Shown: positions 48,968 through 61,703 of the stretch, piece after piece
Numbering within the stretch: position 1 is the first letter of the stretch
Layout of the letters: each line of letters begins with the position of its first letter
Assembly (NCBI RefSeq): GCF_047496725.1
Contig: NC_132971.1
Span: 20,995,001 to 21,059,000, forward strand
Direction: 5' to 3'
DNA from: Anoplolepis gracilipes
Lineage: Eukaryota > Arthropoda > Insecta > Hymenoptera > Formicidae
Length of the DNA stretch: 64,000 nucleotides
Made by a program: the position numbers and the translations under genes
The notes under the pieces: model-generated
What the model saw: only the letters and a program-made list of their open reading frames with translations
What the model was told of the DNA's origin: nothing
Database searches by the model: none

Positions 48968-51120
48968 TATATCTAAGAAATATATTAAATACACAAAAGA
49001 TTAAAAATTAGATTCTCTTGTATAAATGTTATCCAACTGTAGCTATAACGCAAGTCCGTTAACATCCTAATGATATCTAGTGAAGAAAGAAGTAGCAGAG
49101 CAGTGATAAGACATTCATTACTTTGTTGCACAAGATTGTTGCACGATTATTAGATAGCATAATCGTATAATATGATTTTAATTAAATTATGAAATTAATG
49201 TATAATCGCGATAAAAAACGTAGCTTATTGAGAAACGAAAAAAAAGTGTTACGCTCGCAATCTATCTCGTTTAGGTCGACTTATCGCAATGACATCACTT
49301 ATCGGACATCATTGAGAAGGTTGAAATTACCGATCGTAATCTCCAAATTATTTTTTTGATAATAATATTTTTTTCAGGATATCGCATATAAATTTGTATC
49401 AGAAACAAGATGTTTAACGGAAACACGATATTTCCGTATTCTTAAAATTCTTGTATTATGATTTGAAGTATTTTCTCTATATTCCTTGTCTAGTTTAAAT
49501 AAAAAAACTTTATTTATATAAATTTCGATTTCGCCGTGCAATTAAAATTCAATTTAACGATTCAAAGAATTATCCTATTCATGTAACAGTTTTGTTCCGA
49601 AACGGAGCGAAATGAATAATAATTTTCGTTTCGATTTGAGAAATCGATTCCGACACACTTATTTGTATATTTATTCGCATTCACATATTACTCTTGTATG
49701 CGCGCGTATATTTAGATGCAGTTTTGACATTTAATAGAGCCGCTCGCGTAGCGCTTTAATCTCCAACTCTTACGTCACGATCCGTCCGTCCATGAATCGT
49801 CATCGGCGGCATTCATTTCCCGTGACTAATTGCGGCCATAACTCCGGAGTACAGTCGCGCTTTATAATTATGTTAACGAACATCTGTGCGATTCATGAAT
49901 CCATGATATCCGATCGCCATTAATTCGACAGCGTTTTACATTGTTGCATTTTTTGTTTTTTATTTTTGTACGAACCGAGTACCGAGTTTCGCGTAACGAC
50001 TTTGCGATTAATCGATTATTCATGAAGATTCAAAAGTGTGTTTATAGGTCATAAGAGAGAAGGGACAGTATCGTCGACGGCGTGTGATTAATATTAATTA
50101 ATTAAGCGCCACTAGCGATCATTTATCGGGAAAAATTTCGCGATGCGAAACGAAGCGTGTAATAATTAATTCAAGAGCTTTACACACGCGTAGTTCGCGA
50201 TTAGTAATTTATTTACCGAAATTAATGTTTCCGCGTCAGATTTCATGTTTGCGTATTTGAATTCTGAGATCTGTTTAAATTGTCGTAACGATAAACAATC
50301 GAGTCAGTTAATTAAGAATATCGACGTAAGCACTGACGTCGTCGCGTGTTCCTGTTTTCCGAGAATTCTTCTTTATAATGATTTAGTATGTTCGATCGAT
50401 GAACCGGAATCCTTCTAGCTTTGAAATCGCCATTGTGTAAATTTAATTTTACGTAATCTAATTTGTATTGTATTATTACATTGTGGTCTTAACTATATTA
50501 ATTAAAATATAATGGAGCAATAAGAGCGTATATTATATCCTCTGAGGAATACTAGAATCATCATTTTCCATCAAATGAGATTTTCCATTACGCGAAAAAT
50601 TGTATTATGTTATTATATATTATTATTAGTTGAAATAAATATATAATATTTATTTATTAAGAAATTTTTTATTTATTATTCAGAAATAATATAATGATAT
50701 ATTCTTTCGAAATGAAAGATCATCTTGTTGATAAAAGAAATTTTAATTGTCGAGGGGTGCGGATAGGATATCAGTCATCGGTCTACACTACTCATCTATG
50801 CACGTCGACCTACACTACTGTAGCGCCGAAATTAGGTCAGGACATTTCTAATTTGCATATAGATGTAAGATACAGTATCACAGATCAGAGGAAAAATATC
50901 CATTAATAATAGTTAATACTTTGAGTAAAGTAGAAAAGGAGCTTATGTGCTAAACTTTTGTAATACATTGGACAAAATATAAGGAATCTCAAAAGTGCTA
51001 TTAATACCATAACAACTATAATTTTTTTAGCATTGTTTCTGAACTCGTTAATTAATGTTTAATATGCAGATGAATAAATCTAATAAATTTTTCATTCAAT
51101 TTGTATCAAAACGTAACGCC
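48968..51120. other. Gene-free stretch
   Basis: No coding, RNA or mobile feature recognised. Confidence 0.5.
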
Positions 51121-51258
51121 TATACATAAAAGCTACAGGCTTTCATACTCGTTTGCAAAATATTTGTTTCACTTTACTTACGCGTCTGATCTTTGGGATT
51201 TTATTTAGTAATTAATAACAGATTTGAGTCACAATTTACAGATCACATTGGCCTCTCA

Positions 51259-51642
51259 CACAGAAAAAAAAGAATATTCTTATTTTGACAATATCTTTAG
51301 TTTCAAAATCTAAATCTTGAAATGAGATTATATCGCGTTAATATATTCTTGTTATTATAAGAATAATTTTCTTGAATGGAGAGGAAAAAATGTTGGATAG
51401 AAAATAACACATGTTCAAATCCAAGATTATAATTTTTTTAGAATATTTAGAAATTTTAAAATAATTATTTTATTCTTGAAATGACAATTGTAATATTGAA
51501 ATGAGATTATAATATCGTTGAAATTTAAGATTTTTAAATTCTTCCAAGAAGATTATAAATTTTTGCGTATATATGAAACAATGAACGCGTTCATATGAGT
51601 ATACAAGTTTTGATTTGACACTTACTTTTTTTCTGTATATGT
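51259..51642 (+). mobile_element. CACAGAAAAAA-family MITE, copy 1
   Basis: It starts CACAGAAAAAAAAGAATATTC and ends TGACACTTACTTTTTTTCTG. Non-coding. Short perfect ends are followed by family-specific interior such as GGAGAGGAAAAAATGTTGG. Confidence 0.78.
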
Positions 51643-51649
51643 TTCCAGC

Positions 51650-52525
51650 GAGACTATAGTCAATCTCATTGAATGACACAATTTCGACATAAATGTCATT
51701 GATAATCAGAAACGTTTGAATTTATGCGATTTGATTGACGAACGACCGAAAACTGGATATTCATACGAGAATTGTTAATTACCATAAAACGATTGCACGA
51801 CCATTAGTCGTCTACTTGCTCTGACATGGTATAGTATCCGATAATCGACTCGGGCCGGCCGTTCGTAGGCTCGTCATCGGCCATGGTAAAACTAGAGGTC
51901 TCTAAAGGTTAGAGAGATTTGGATTTATATAACAGTACCATACGGGGGCTTACTCCCTAGAATAGCAAGTCAGGCAAAGTAAGGCGAATGAAAATAACCT
52001 TCTTTCACGCGAGCACGAGCTGCTCGAAGAGAGCCGATAAAACTCTTGACAGGTAATCAAGATACCAAAGACCCGCGCTATCATCGCGCCACGATAACGC
52101 ATTAAAATAATTGTCATGTAAACTCACCGGGGCTGTCGTAAGACGCGATCTGACGTCAATCGTTCTGACAAGCGGGCGTATCTGTTTGTAAGACGTCGGC
52201 GGCGATGGCGACGGCGACGACCGGTTATCCGATCCTGATGAAGGGTATCTCGTCAGCGAGCAGGGAATCGAAGACACCTATAATTTCGGAGCGAGCTCGG
52301 ATTCCGATTTCCGATTGACACGCGAAAATGATTCCGCCCGGGTTTTCCCCGCGATGGAAACGCGACGCCAGCTGTGCCTGTGGCCGAGTACCGTAATCGA
52401 ACCCGTCGAAATTACACCATTTCTAATCCCCGAAGGCTATACTTTTTCAGTATACGATAGAACGTTGATATTAGTTCAACAATTTACGAGCATCCAAAGT
52501 ATCAATATTGAAATTTATTTCTGAG
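51650..52525. other. Unique loop of the inverted duplication
   Basis: Two open frames (52005-52277 minus, 90 codons; 52315-52524 plus, 69 codons) show no recognisable domain. I do not call them genes. Confidence 0.4.
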
Positions 52526-52533
52526 GAAGTACA

Positions 52534-53056
52534 CACAGAAAAAAGTAAGTGTCAAATCAAAACTTGTATATTCATATGAACGCGTTCATGGTTTCATGTA
52601 TACGCAAAAATTTATAATCTTCTTGGAAGAATTTAAAAATCTTAAATTTCAACAATATTATAATCTCATTTCAATATTACAATTGTCATTTCAAGAATAA
52701 AATCATTATTTTAACTCTAAGAAAATTATAATCTTCGATTTGAACAAGTGTTGCTTCTATCCAACATTTTTTCCTCTCCATTCAAGAAAATTATTCTTAA
52801 ATGACAAGAATATATTTTTCTTGATTAAACTATATAAAATGTCTTCATCCAAGCAAATTTTCTTTGTTTAACGCGATATAATCGCATTTCAAGATTTAGA
52901 TTTTGAAATGAGATTATATCGCGTTAAACAAGGAAAATTTGCTTGAATGAAGACATTTTATATAGTTTAATCAAGAAAAATATATTCTTGTCATTTAAGA
53001 ATAATTTTCTTAAACTAAAGATATTGTCAAAGTAAGAATATTCTTTCTTTTTGTGT
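52534..53056 (-). mobile_element. CACAGAAAAAA-family MITE, copy 2 (with internal palindrome)
   Basis: Starts CACAGAAAAAAGTAAGTGTC and ends AAGAATATTCTTTCTTTTTGTG. It carries a long internal palindrome at about 52790-53012 missing from copy 1. Confidence 0.8.
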
Positions 53057-53191
53057 AAGAGGCCAATGTTCTGTAAATTGTGACTAAAATCTGTTATTAG
53101 TAACTATATAAAATCCCAAAGATCAGACGTGGAAGTAAAGTGAAACAAATATTTTGCGAACGAGTATGAAAGCCTATAGCTTTTATGTATA

Positions 53192-53444
53192 CACAGAAAA
53201 AAGTAAGTGTCAAATCAAAACTTGTATACTTATATAAACGCGTTTATGGTTTCATATATACGCAAAAATTTTTAATCTTCTTGGAAGAATTTAAAAATCT
53301 TAAATTTCAACAATATTATAATCTCATTTTAATATTACAATTGTCATTTCAAGAATAAAATAATTATTTTAACTCTAAGAAAATTATAATCTTCGATTAA
53401 GACTAAAGATATTGTCAAAATAAGAATATTCTTTTTTTTGTGTA
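53192..53444 (-). mobile_element. CACAGAAAAAA-family MITE, copy 3 (internally deleted)
   Basis: Same orientation and ends as copy 2, but only 253 bp. It starts one base outside the inverted duplication. Confidence 0.75.
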
Positions 53445-54996
53445 ATATAATATACTCATATAAAGAGATAGAGTTTATATTATTTGAAAAAAATGTACTT
53501 GTAATGTATGTGTAATCTCTTTTTCTTATCGTACACATATACACGTATATGCATGTACATATTTGTACCCACTAGAGTTAATATAAATAAAGTTATTTAA
53601 ATGATATTGTTGTGTAACGTGCTTATTAAAAATATGGATGTATATATTGCTTTTTTATTAAATATATTATTTCAATCTTTGTGACAACATTCTTTTCTTC
53701 CTTTCATATTGAATGTCTCATGCTGAATCTCCATTCATAATTTTACATCATTTTACAATGTCAATATTCGTTGATATATTCCCGAGATATTGTCTTCGAA
53801 GTATCGGTATCTCTATTTGTTCTATATATTTGCATACTATGGAAAAAGACTGGAGGAGAAAGAGGTCTTTCGTTTCAAAAATGAATCAGCATTATCTGCT
53901 TCGGAAAATGCAAACGAACCAAAACCCTTATCGCGGTTTTGCGTACGGCAATCATACGTATAACGCCAACATATTCTTTCCGCGAGGCGAACGCGAAATG
54001 ATGCTGAGGAGTACTTTGTAATAATCGTCGGCCGAGAAATTGCTGTGTATTGCATATGAATGCATGTATCCGGATTCATAATGGCAGAGTTTGTGGAATG
54101 AAAGGACAGAAAGAGTCGTACGATGTGTATGCTGCGTTTTTTTTTTTTTTTTTTTTACCTTCTAATCCTTTATTCTGGTAATATGCAGGAAATCTTTTTC
54201 AAAGAGCGCGTATACTATAAAAAAAGTACAGAGATACTTATGAGTCGAGTGATGAGGTAAAAATTTAGATAAAATATGCTTCTGTGATAATTCATTATCT
54301 TATCAGAAATCATACAACAAGAGCCCGATGTATCCTCGAACAGGTAGCTTAATTTTATAACTACATTTCTCGGAATAACAAATCGAGTCTTTAATAGGAA
54401 TTTTATTTATTGTCCGACGATTCATAAGCTTGGTTTGTAACAAAGATCTATTTATATACAATTTTGATAGATTTTGATTTATCCTCTCTTCTCATCGCCG
54501 TCTATCAAAGGAAATCGAAATTGTCTGTCTACACGCATATGTATAACTAGACGACCCTGACCATTGACGTATACACCATTCATCGCGGAAAAATAATGAT
54601 AAAAAACATTATATTATGCCTTACCGTGCAATCGCATCGCGTGTCAACGGCGGCGAAATTATGCAACGACGCGAAGCCGGTAGAGGCGATATCGTTGCCA
54701 TATTTAATTAAAATGCATCGCGTCGATCTTTGATGCGAGACTTTTCCCGGAAGTCCTCGCGATTGACATTCGCAACTCGCAGGAAGAAACGCGTTTCGGC
54801 TCTCAACGAGATCGCTGAGATTATAAAAGAGATTTTATAGAAACAACGGTTTTCCTTTTCTATATGGAAATCAACATGGAAGCAATTTTTCAAGACTAGG
54901 TCATTGCGTTTTGATAATAAACATTATAGATGATTTCACATACTATTACAACTGTAAAATAAATATAATGATTGATAAACATATAATATTATATTA
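53445..54996. other. Gene-free stretch
   Basis: A 102-codon plus-strand frame at 53713-54021 is not low complexity but has no recognisable family. Otherwise AT-rich with a T24 tract near 54.14 kb. Confidence 0.45.
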
Positions 54997-54998
54997 TA

Positions 54999-55816
54999 CA
55001 GAGTGTTTATAAGCATGTGTGAAAGAGAGGTGATACTTTAGATAATTTCTTGAAGAATTCATACAGGGTAAACTAGGGTCTGATGGCCATAGGCTGTAAT
55101 TTTTTCAATAATCGCTACAAGGGCGCTTTTTTAGTCATTATCAAAGATAATCGAGGTTTACTTTTTCTTAAAAGTTGAGTAGGATGGCCAATGCTTACGT
55201 TGCACTATTTTGATGATATAAAATTTCTGTTAAATATTTTCCTTTTAATTTCGATACTATTACGTAATTTAAGCTTCAGCGAAGATAATATGCCAAACAC
55301 TATTAAAAAATAACAAAAATAAAAGTATGTTTTTTACATCGTGTTTTAAACGGCATAGTTTTTTAGTTATAAGATGTTCAAGATCAAAAAATGAGATTTC
55401 CAAAACTATGTATTGAAACAAAATAAAATTATAGTAAATAAGTCTGGATTTCTTCTCTGAGATTATCTGAAATCCTTAGTTTCTATCACTCTGAAAATAT
55501 TGAAGATTTAAGAAATCGCAGAATTGTATCGTGCGAAACAATCATATACATAATACACATGTGGTATGGTATTTTTGAATATATTCGTCAATCAATGAGA
55601 AGGAGAACGGATTCATGTATCGAGACTGAAGGTGGTAATTTCCAACAATTCTTATAATTTTGTTTTTGTCAAAATATTTTTTGAAATCTTGAATATCTCT
55701 CCTGTAACCTGAGAACGATACCGTTTAGGACACTGATGTACCTACAAAATTTTCTTCAAGAAATTACCCCCCCCCCCCTCACCTCGAAATTTTTCACACG
55801 TTTAGGAACATCCTAT
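54999..55816. mobile_element. Degenerate inverted-repeat element carrying a nested MITE
   Basis: The left end CAGAGTGTTTATAAGCATGTG with AATTTCTTGAAGAATTC corresponds to the complement of the right end (TTCTTCAAGAAATTACC, then CACACGTTTAGGAACATCCTA). The arms are roughly 60 bp and diverged. It is interrupted by the AGGGTAAACT-family copy at 55064. Confidence 0.6.
55064..55380 (+). mobile_element. AGGGTAAACT-family MITE, copy C (internally deleted, nested)
   Basis: Starts AGGGTAAACTAGGGTCTGATG like copy A, then jumps from the GATAATCGAGGTTTAC block to the CTTAAAAGTTGAGTAGGATGG block. About 300 bp of the interior is missing, and the right end is degraded. Confidence 0.72.
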
Positions 55817-56530
55817 ATATGCTTGCGCATTTCATTTTTGCCATTGATGCAAATTTAGCAAATATTATTTTAATCTTTGTTATTTACATACAAGAATATA
55901 CATTCTTGATGTTTTCAGTGCCATCTCTTCGATTGAAAGTCGACCGATTTACGGGAGATCGAAAAGTATGAGTATACGAGAGAAACAGAAAACAGAACGT
56001 CCAAAGCCACACATTCGGTACATTATTAAATAGGCACGGCAGGAGATTGAAATAAAGCCGTGTGGCGGCTTTCTAGAAAGCGACAGCGCGTAGTGTTAAC
56101 GATGTAAGTATGTAACCGATATCGGATCGATTGACCCGAATCCGAACGGTGGAAAGGGGATAAATAATAGTCGCGACCTGATTCTACGATAATTCCTATC
56201 GAGAGCGACGGCGGTGGCATTCGCGGCCCTTGTCTCTCTCGTCGACGGAACACCTTATTGCGCGAGGCGACCATATATCGATTAATCCTTTAAAAGGTCA
56301 TGTCAATATAACGGCAGAAAATGCAATATGCATTGACACGACGAAGCTCGTGGCTTGACAAAGAACGCGGGGAATATACACCTCGATCTCATTATATCCC
56401 CAACACACAACAACAGTTGTGCGGGCGAAATAAAAATCCATCTCGATCGTTTTAACGTCACAGCTCGTGAAAATTGTCGCGCGCAAACGCGTGGGAGAAA
56501 TTTAATTTATATCATTTAATATAATTGATA
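55817..56530. other. Gene-free stretch
   Basis: CpG-containing sequence near 56.0-56.5 kb with two short minus-strand frames and no recognisable product. Confidence 0.5.
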
Positions 56531-57200
56531 CAGCCATTGACAAAATTATTAGGCAACCTTAAATTTTCCGTATTTCTTATTTTGTTAATAGTATATAAAT
56601 ACTAAAAAGATTTAAAATTTTTTAAAAACTATCGATAGCACTTTAAAGCTGAAATTTCAAGCTTTAAAATGTTTTTTTAATTTTTCGTGTTAATATTGCG
56701 ATCATTTTTCGCCCAGTATCGACAACATGTCTGAAAAATAAAGATTTAGTTTCAAAATTATGTATCTCGGCCAGAAAAAATTGTTTAGGAAAGTTTAAAA
56801 AAAAAAGCATTTTGTAGACAAAATGTTGTAGTTTATGGAACTTGACTTAAATTTTTCGAGAGAAATTTTTTTACCGAGCAACTTTAATGCATTATCGGTA
56901 TATTAAAAAATTTTTGTATTTTCCTTGTTCCGTGCTTTAAAAAAGAACATTGTTTTATTTCTTAAAATGCTTTTTGTTAAACTTTCCTACAATTATTTTT
57001 GGCCGAGGTATATAATTTTGAAACTAAATCTGTATTTTTCAGACATGTTGTCGATACTGGGCGAAAAATTAAAAAAACATTTTTTAAAGCTTGAAATTTC
57101 AGCTTTAAAGATGTTATCGATAGTTTTTTTTAATCTTTTTAGTATTTACAAAATAAGAAATACGGAAAATTTAAGGGTGCCTAAATAATTTTGTCAATGG

Positions 57201-57203
<3 letters not shown>
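56531..57203. mobile_element. Tc1-like palindromic element, copy 2
   Basis: Ends CAGCCATTGACAAAATTATT and AATTTTGTCAATGGCTG flanked by TA, with the right flank running into (TA)n. Interior blocks match copy 1 (8278-8903), including TCGCCCAGTATCGACAACATG in both orientations. The 87-codon frame at 56925-57188 lies inside the right arm and is not a transposase. Confidence 0.88.

Positions 57204-57266
<63 letters not shown>
57204..57266. repeat. (TA)n microsatellite at the transposon end
   Basis: About 60 bp of TA directly after the element terminus, likely expanded from its TA target site. Confidence 0.93.
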
Positions 57267-57271
<5 letters not shown>

Positions 57272-59846
57272 TGAATGTAGATATATCGTAATGCTCTCTT
57301 CGTTATTATTTTAATCCCACATTAATCTCTCTGACTGGACACAAAGGGGAAAAAGTTTATCGCGAAATTCAACCGCGAACTCATATATCCTACGTAAATT
57401 TCACAGGTAATGGAAAATTATTCGAAATCACAACTGAATCCAGACATTGCAACATTGTTTGTCAAACAGAGGCGTTTGTTTGACGGGAGGAAAAGTCATT
57501 CATATCGTGACTCGTATTCTAACGTGCTGGTATGTATTCAAAATCTCTTTTGTGTCAGAGTCAGCATTTTATTCGCGCGTGTGCGAACGAGACACGCAAT
57601 AATAAAATAATATTTATGTACACCAAACGGAGAAAGAGAGAGAGAGAGAGAGAGAGAAAATAATGCAATTTAGCTTTGAGTCGTGTCGCCTCTTCCTCCA
57701 ACGAGGAGGCTTCTCACATCTCTCGCCATACGAGGACTATACATCACCGACAATGTCAAAAGCATATCTTCGCACTATACGCCTCATGGTTGATGCGGCT
57801 AAATTTACCGAAACAGATTCGTAGATCGTAGACATAAAGTGATGTAAATGTCAGAAAAATAACTCTGAATAAAACGAAACTTTGTAATAGCGAAAGAAAT
57901 GTTACTAAACTAAAAAAAAAAAAAAAAAAAAAAAATCAAGTACCAGCCAATGTTAAAAATAATATTTCAACTTCGATATTTGCAGAGAAGCGTCGGTTGT
58001 CAATTTGAAAAAATGAAAATAATGCACACAATTTCTCTCTCTTTAAATATGTACAATATTTTATTATAATTTGAAATATCCTCTCTGACATTCAAGTATG
58101 ATGTTCCTAATTTATAGAAAAATAATTAACATTATAAATAAATAAATAAATATTAAAATAATTATCAATAAATAAATAAATATTATTGGGAGTGAAAAAA
58201 AGCAGGGTACAATTTATTTATACGTATGATATATGAAACATGGAGAAAAGTGTATTTTTGGGGTTTAAATCGTCTTGAATTTCAGTCAATCTGTTTCGTT
58301 ACACATTATCGATAAACATGACGGATAAAAATTGGACACTGCACGATTAACGGACTTTTATCGTACGTCCCCGTAATCTTTTCTACACAACGCGCTCTTT
58401 GCGTGGATGCCTTTTAATCGTTGCACATAGTACAACAATGTTGCATACCTTTAACAGTTAACGCAAGATCCTGCCGACAGCATCGGCTCTCTTCCCTATT
58501 TTTACACGCATCCAGCCACGATGTGTAAAAAGTGAAGGGTATAAATAACCTCACCTATTTACACGTTAAATTGGATTACATGCGCATGTGTATCGGTACA
58601 ATAATGCGAAAAAAGCCCGGCCGAGAATAACTTGCGAGAACGCGCGCGCGAGAAATAAATTATCAGCTTTTAAAAGTTTTAATAGCGAGGAAAAAAGAAA
58701 TATGTATACGCACACACATACATTAACCGTGTCACTTTGTAAGGAGACCGAGAGTAACAAGGAACCGCGATGATGCGCGCGTACAAACAGGGATAGAAAA
58801 AAAAGGGGGATGGGGAAAAAGCGCCGAGAGGGAAAGGGAGAAAAAAATTCTAGATATGATATAATTTCCATAATAAATTTGAACAGGCGCGCGTCGACGC
58901 GCACGCATTGCGTGAAATTAATTTCTATTTTCGGAGACGGCCACGGGAACGCGTGAAGAATTTAGAGCACACGGTATACATATGTAATCTCGAGGTAAAG
59001 CTAAGGCACGTGCGGTCCCGAGTCGAATAAAGAGAGATAAACTTGGATGTGGCGGATTGATAATCAACCGGAGAATAATCGTGTTATTGTCAAAATAATT
59101 GTTCACGCGTGAAAAATGCATGCGCACTGTATTAACGTCACATCAAAAAGGCATTAATTTCATTTGTATCATATGCGGAAAATTTATATACAATATTTAA
59201 CTGTCACAATTATTCAATTTATTTGATTTAATTTTCCAATTTAATATCAATTTAGTAGAGTGAGTCTTTTAATAATTTCCCAAAATTAGATTGAAAAGTT
59301 AATATATAATTCATTATTTTTTTAGACAATTGTAACGATGGAAAAAATCATTTAATATACAAATTATATCTGTTGAAAATTTTTCGCCCTTTTTTATTTA
59401 CTCTTTTTTTTTTACTTTTTTAATTTACAGATTTTACATAGTTTAACATACACACGTACACTTATAAATTGTTGGAAAATAATTTATTTTTATAAATTCA
59501 ACGATCGATCACGATGAATGATTGATCGTTTCACATGACAAACATTCCTCTACCGTTGCAAGAATGACGACTCGAACGAATCGACTGGATGCGTTAGAAA
59601 CTAATTGATTCGGGTTAAGTATGTTGTATTTTATCCACGTGTGCTACATATCAGATTACTGAGGCAAAGTGTAAACACAATCAAGCGACAAGCGAAAAGG
59701 CTGACGCAAACTAAATTGAGCGATCGACCTGGGATTTATCAATCATCGATTGCACCTTATTATTCGAGTCCCCCCTTCTCTGTTCTTCTTATATAAAACG
59801 TCTTTATTGATAATAATATAATCTCTGATAACTTTATAGTACGTAA

Positions 59847-59884
<38 letters not shown>

Positions 59885-60691
59885 TTTATCTTTTCAAAAA
59901 TATCGCGGGATCTCATTATTTATCGACTTCTCAACTTTAACATTGTGTGTGTGTGTGTGTGAGAGAGAGTATTATTCAAACTTGCCTTCGAGTTAAAATT
60001 TTATCATAACAAAATCTATTTTAGATTAAAAACTAAATTTAAACTATCGGTTAATATTTGTTAGAAAACTTTATTTTCAAATACTTTAAGATTCGATAAC
60101 TATTAGCATTTAGATTAACATTTCAGTATTAGACTCTTCATTTTTGCTAATCCGTCGTTAAAAGCGTGAAAATGAAACATTCCGTATATACCAGGAAGCC
60201 GCATCCGTTAGAGATGTAATAATAATTTAGCACAACGGCCGGCAATTTATAGACGCGGATGTAAAATTTTTCTTAACGAGATGCACACGAAGAGCAGAGG
60301 GAATGCGCGGGGCCCCTGGCTTTATCTTCAATCGAGAATGATCGATTTATTCGCCAATCAATTATTCACTGTTTCCCTCGAAATTGAAGTTGCACACCGG
60401 CCTTCGCGGGTATTAACTTCGATTAAGATTCCTCCCCAAAGCGAGCTCCGCGGACGGCAAAATAGACGGTATTATTAGTAACCGGGATTAAAATAGCGGA
60501 CGATTAGACCATGTTGCCTTGATCCGGGCGAATTTTGCCATCGTCGTAAATCTCGAGAAAATCGAGGAAGTCGCCGGATTTTAACCCTCTCAACCCGACG
60601 AGGGTCGTCTAGATGGCGGCTATTTTTTTTTTTTTTTTTTTGCAATATGATTTTAGATAAATTATACAAAGCGCAAATTTCGTAGAATTAT
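57267..60691. other. Gene-free stretch
   Basis: (GA)n at 57630-57658, A24 near 57.91 kb, AATA repeats near 58.14-58.18 kb, and (CA)n at 59852-59882 with (GT)n at 59945-59962. No supported gene. Confidence 0.55.
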
Positions 60692-61703
60692 AGAGTAAAC
60701 TAGGGTATGATGGCCATAGGCTGTAATTTTTTCAATAATTGCTACATAGCGCGCTTTTTTAGTCACACAGAAAAAAAGAATATTCTTACTTTGACAATAA
60801 CTTTAGTTTCAATATGTAAAGCTTGAAATGAGATTATATCGCGTTAAATAAAGAAAATTTGCTTGGATGAAGACATTTTATATAGTTTAATCAAGAAAAA
60901 TATATTCTTGTCATTTAAGAATAATTTTCTTGAATGGAGAGGAAAAAATGTTGGATAGAAAATAACACATGTTCAAATCCAAGATTATAATTTTTTTAGA
61001 ATATTTAGAAATTTTAAAATAATTATTTTATTCTTAAAATGACAATTATAGTATTGAAATAAGATTATAATATTGTTGAAATTTAAGATTCTTAAATTCT
61101 TCTAAGAAGATTATAAATTGTTGCGTATATATAAAACAATGAACAATGCGTTCATATGAGTATATATAAGTTTTGATTTGACACTTACTTTTTTTCTATG
61201 CATTATCAAAGATAATCGATATTTACAGTAGTTTATGTGCATACATTGTTCGAAATAACGATATTGTGAATCTTTATCATATTTTTACTTTTGACTACCC
61301 GCAAAGTTTTTCATTTGTCCACTAAAAACTGTTACAACGTCGAATAAATTACAGTTAAGCTATCGTAATCGACGTTGGACATATTATAAAGATATGTAAA
61401 TTGTTATATGACCTGTAATTTTTACTTTTGTTTTCACTATTTTTTTATAAATACTATGGCCATCTTTTCGTCACTATGATCATCTTTTCCGTAAAAGTTG
61501 GGTAAGATGGCCAATGTTTATTACGTTGCACTGTTTTGATAATATAAAATTTCTATTAAATATTTTCTTTTTAATTTCGATAATATTACGTAATTTAAGC
61601 TTCAGTGAAGATAATATGCCAAACATTATTAAAAAATAACGAAAATAAAAGTATGTTTTTTGCATTTTAAAAAACTATGGCCATCTTACCCGAGTTTACT
61701 CTA
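60692..61703 (+). mobile_element. AGGGTAAACT-family MITE, copy D (interrupted)
   Basis: Starts AGAGTAAACTAGGGTATGATGG and ends CATCTTACCCGAGTTTACTCT. Without the 435-bp insert it matches copy A along its length. The insert splits the block AGTCA / TTATCAAAGATAATCG. Confidence 0.85.
60766..61200 (+). mobile_element. CACAGAAAAAA-family MITE, copy 4, nested in copy D
   Basis: Starts CACAGAAAAAAAGAATATTC and ends CACTTACTTTTTTTCTATG. By comparison with uninterrupted copy A, the host sequence is split with only a CA dinucleotide repeated, which defines both ends of this family. Confidence 0.85.

Larger units (their letters stand above)
51121..53190. repeat. Large inverted duplication (about 2.07 kb, unique loop)
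   Basis: The 138 bp at 51121-51258 (starting TATACATAAAAGCTACAGGC) is about 90% or more identical to the complement of 53057-53190 (ending GCCTATAGCTTTTATGTATA). Directly inside each arm lies a copy of the CACAGAAAAAA MITE in opposite orientation (51259-51642 and 52534-53056). The middle (51650-52525) is unique, fairly GC-rich and non-repeated. Confidence 0.8.

Noticed and set aside
53713..54021. 102-codon plus-strand frame
   Set aside because: Composition is protein-like in its second half, but no family is recognisable. One such frame is expected by chance in 64 kb and there is no splice or repeat context.
56925..57188. 87-codon frame inside the second Tc1-like element
   Set aside because: Lies in the inverted arm, is absent as a frame in copy 1 and shows no transposase motifs.
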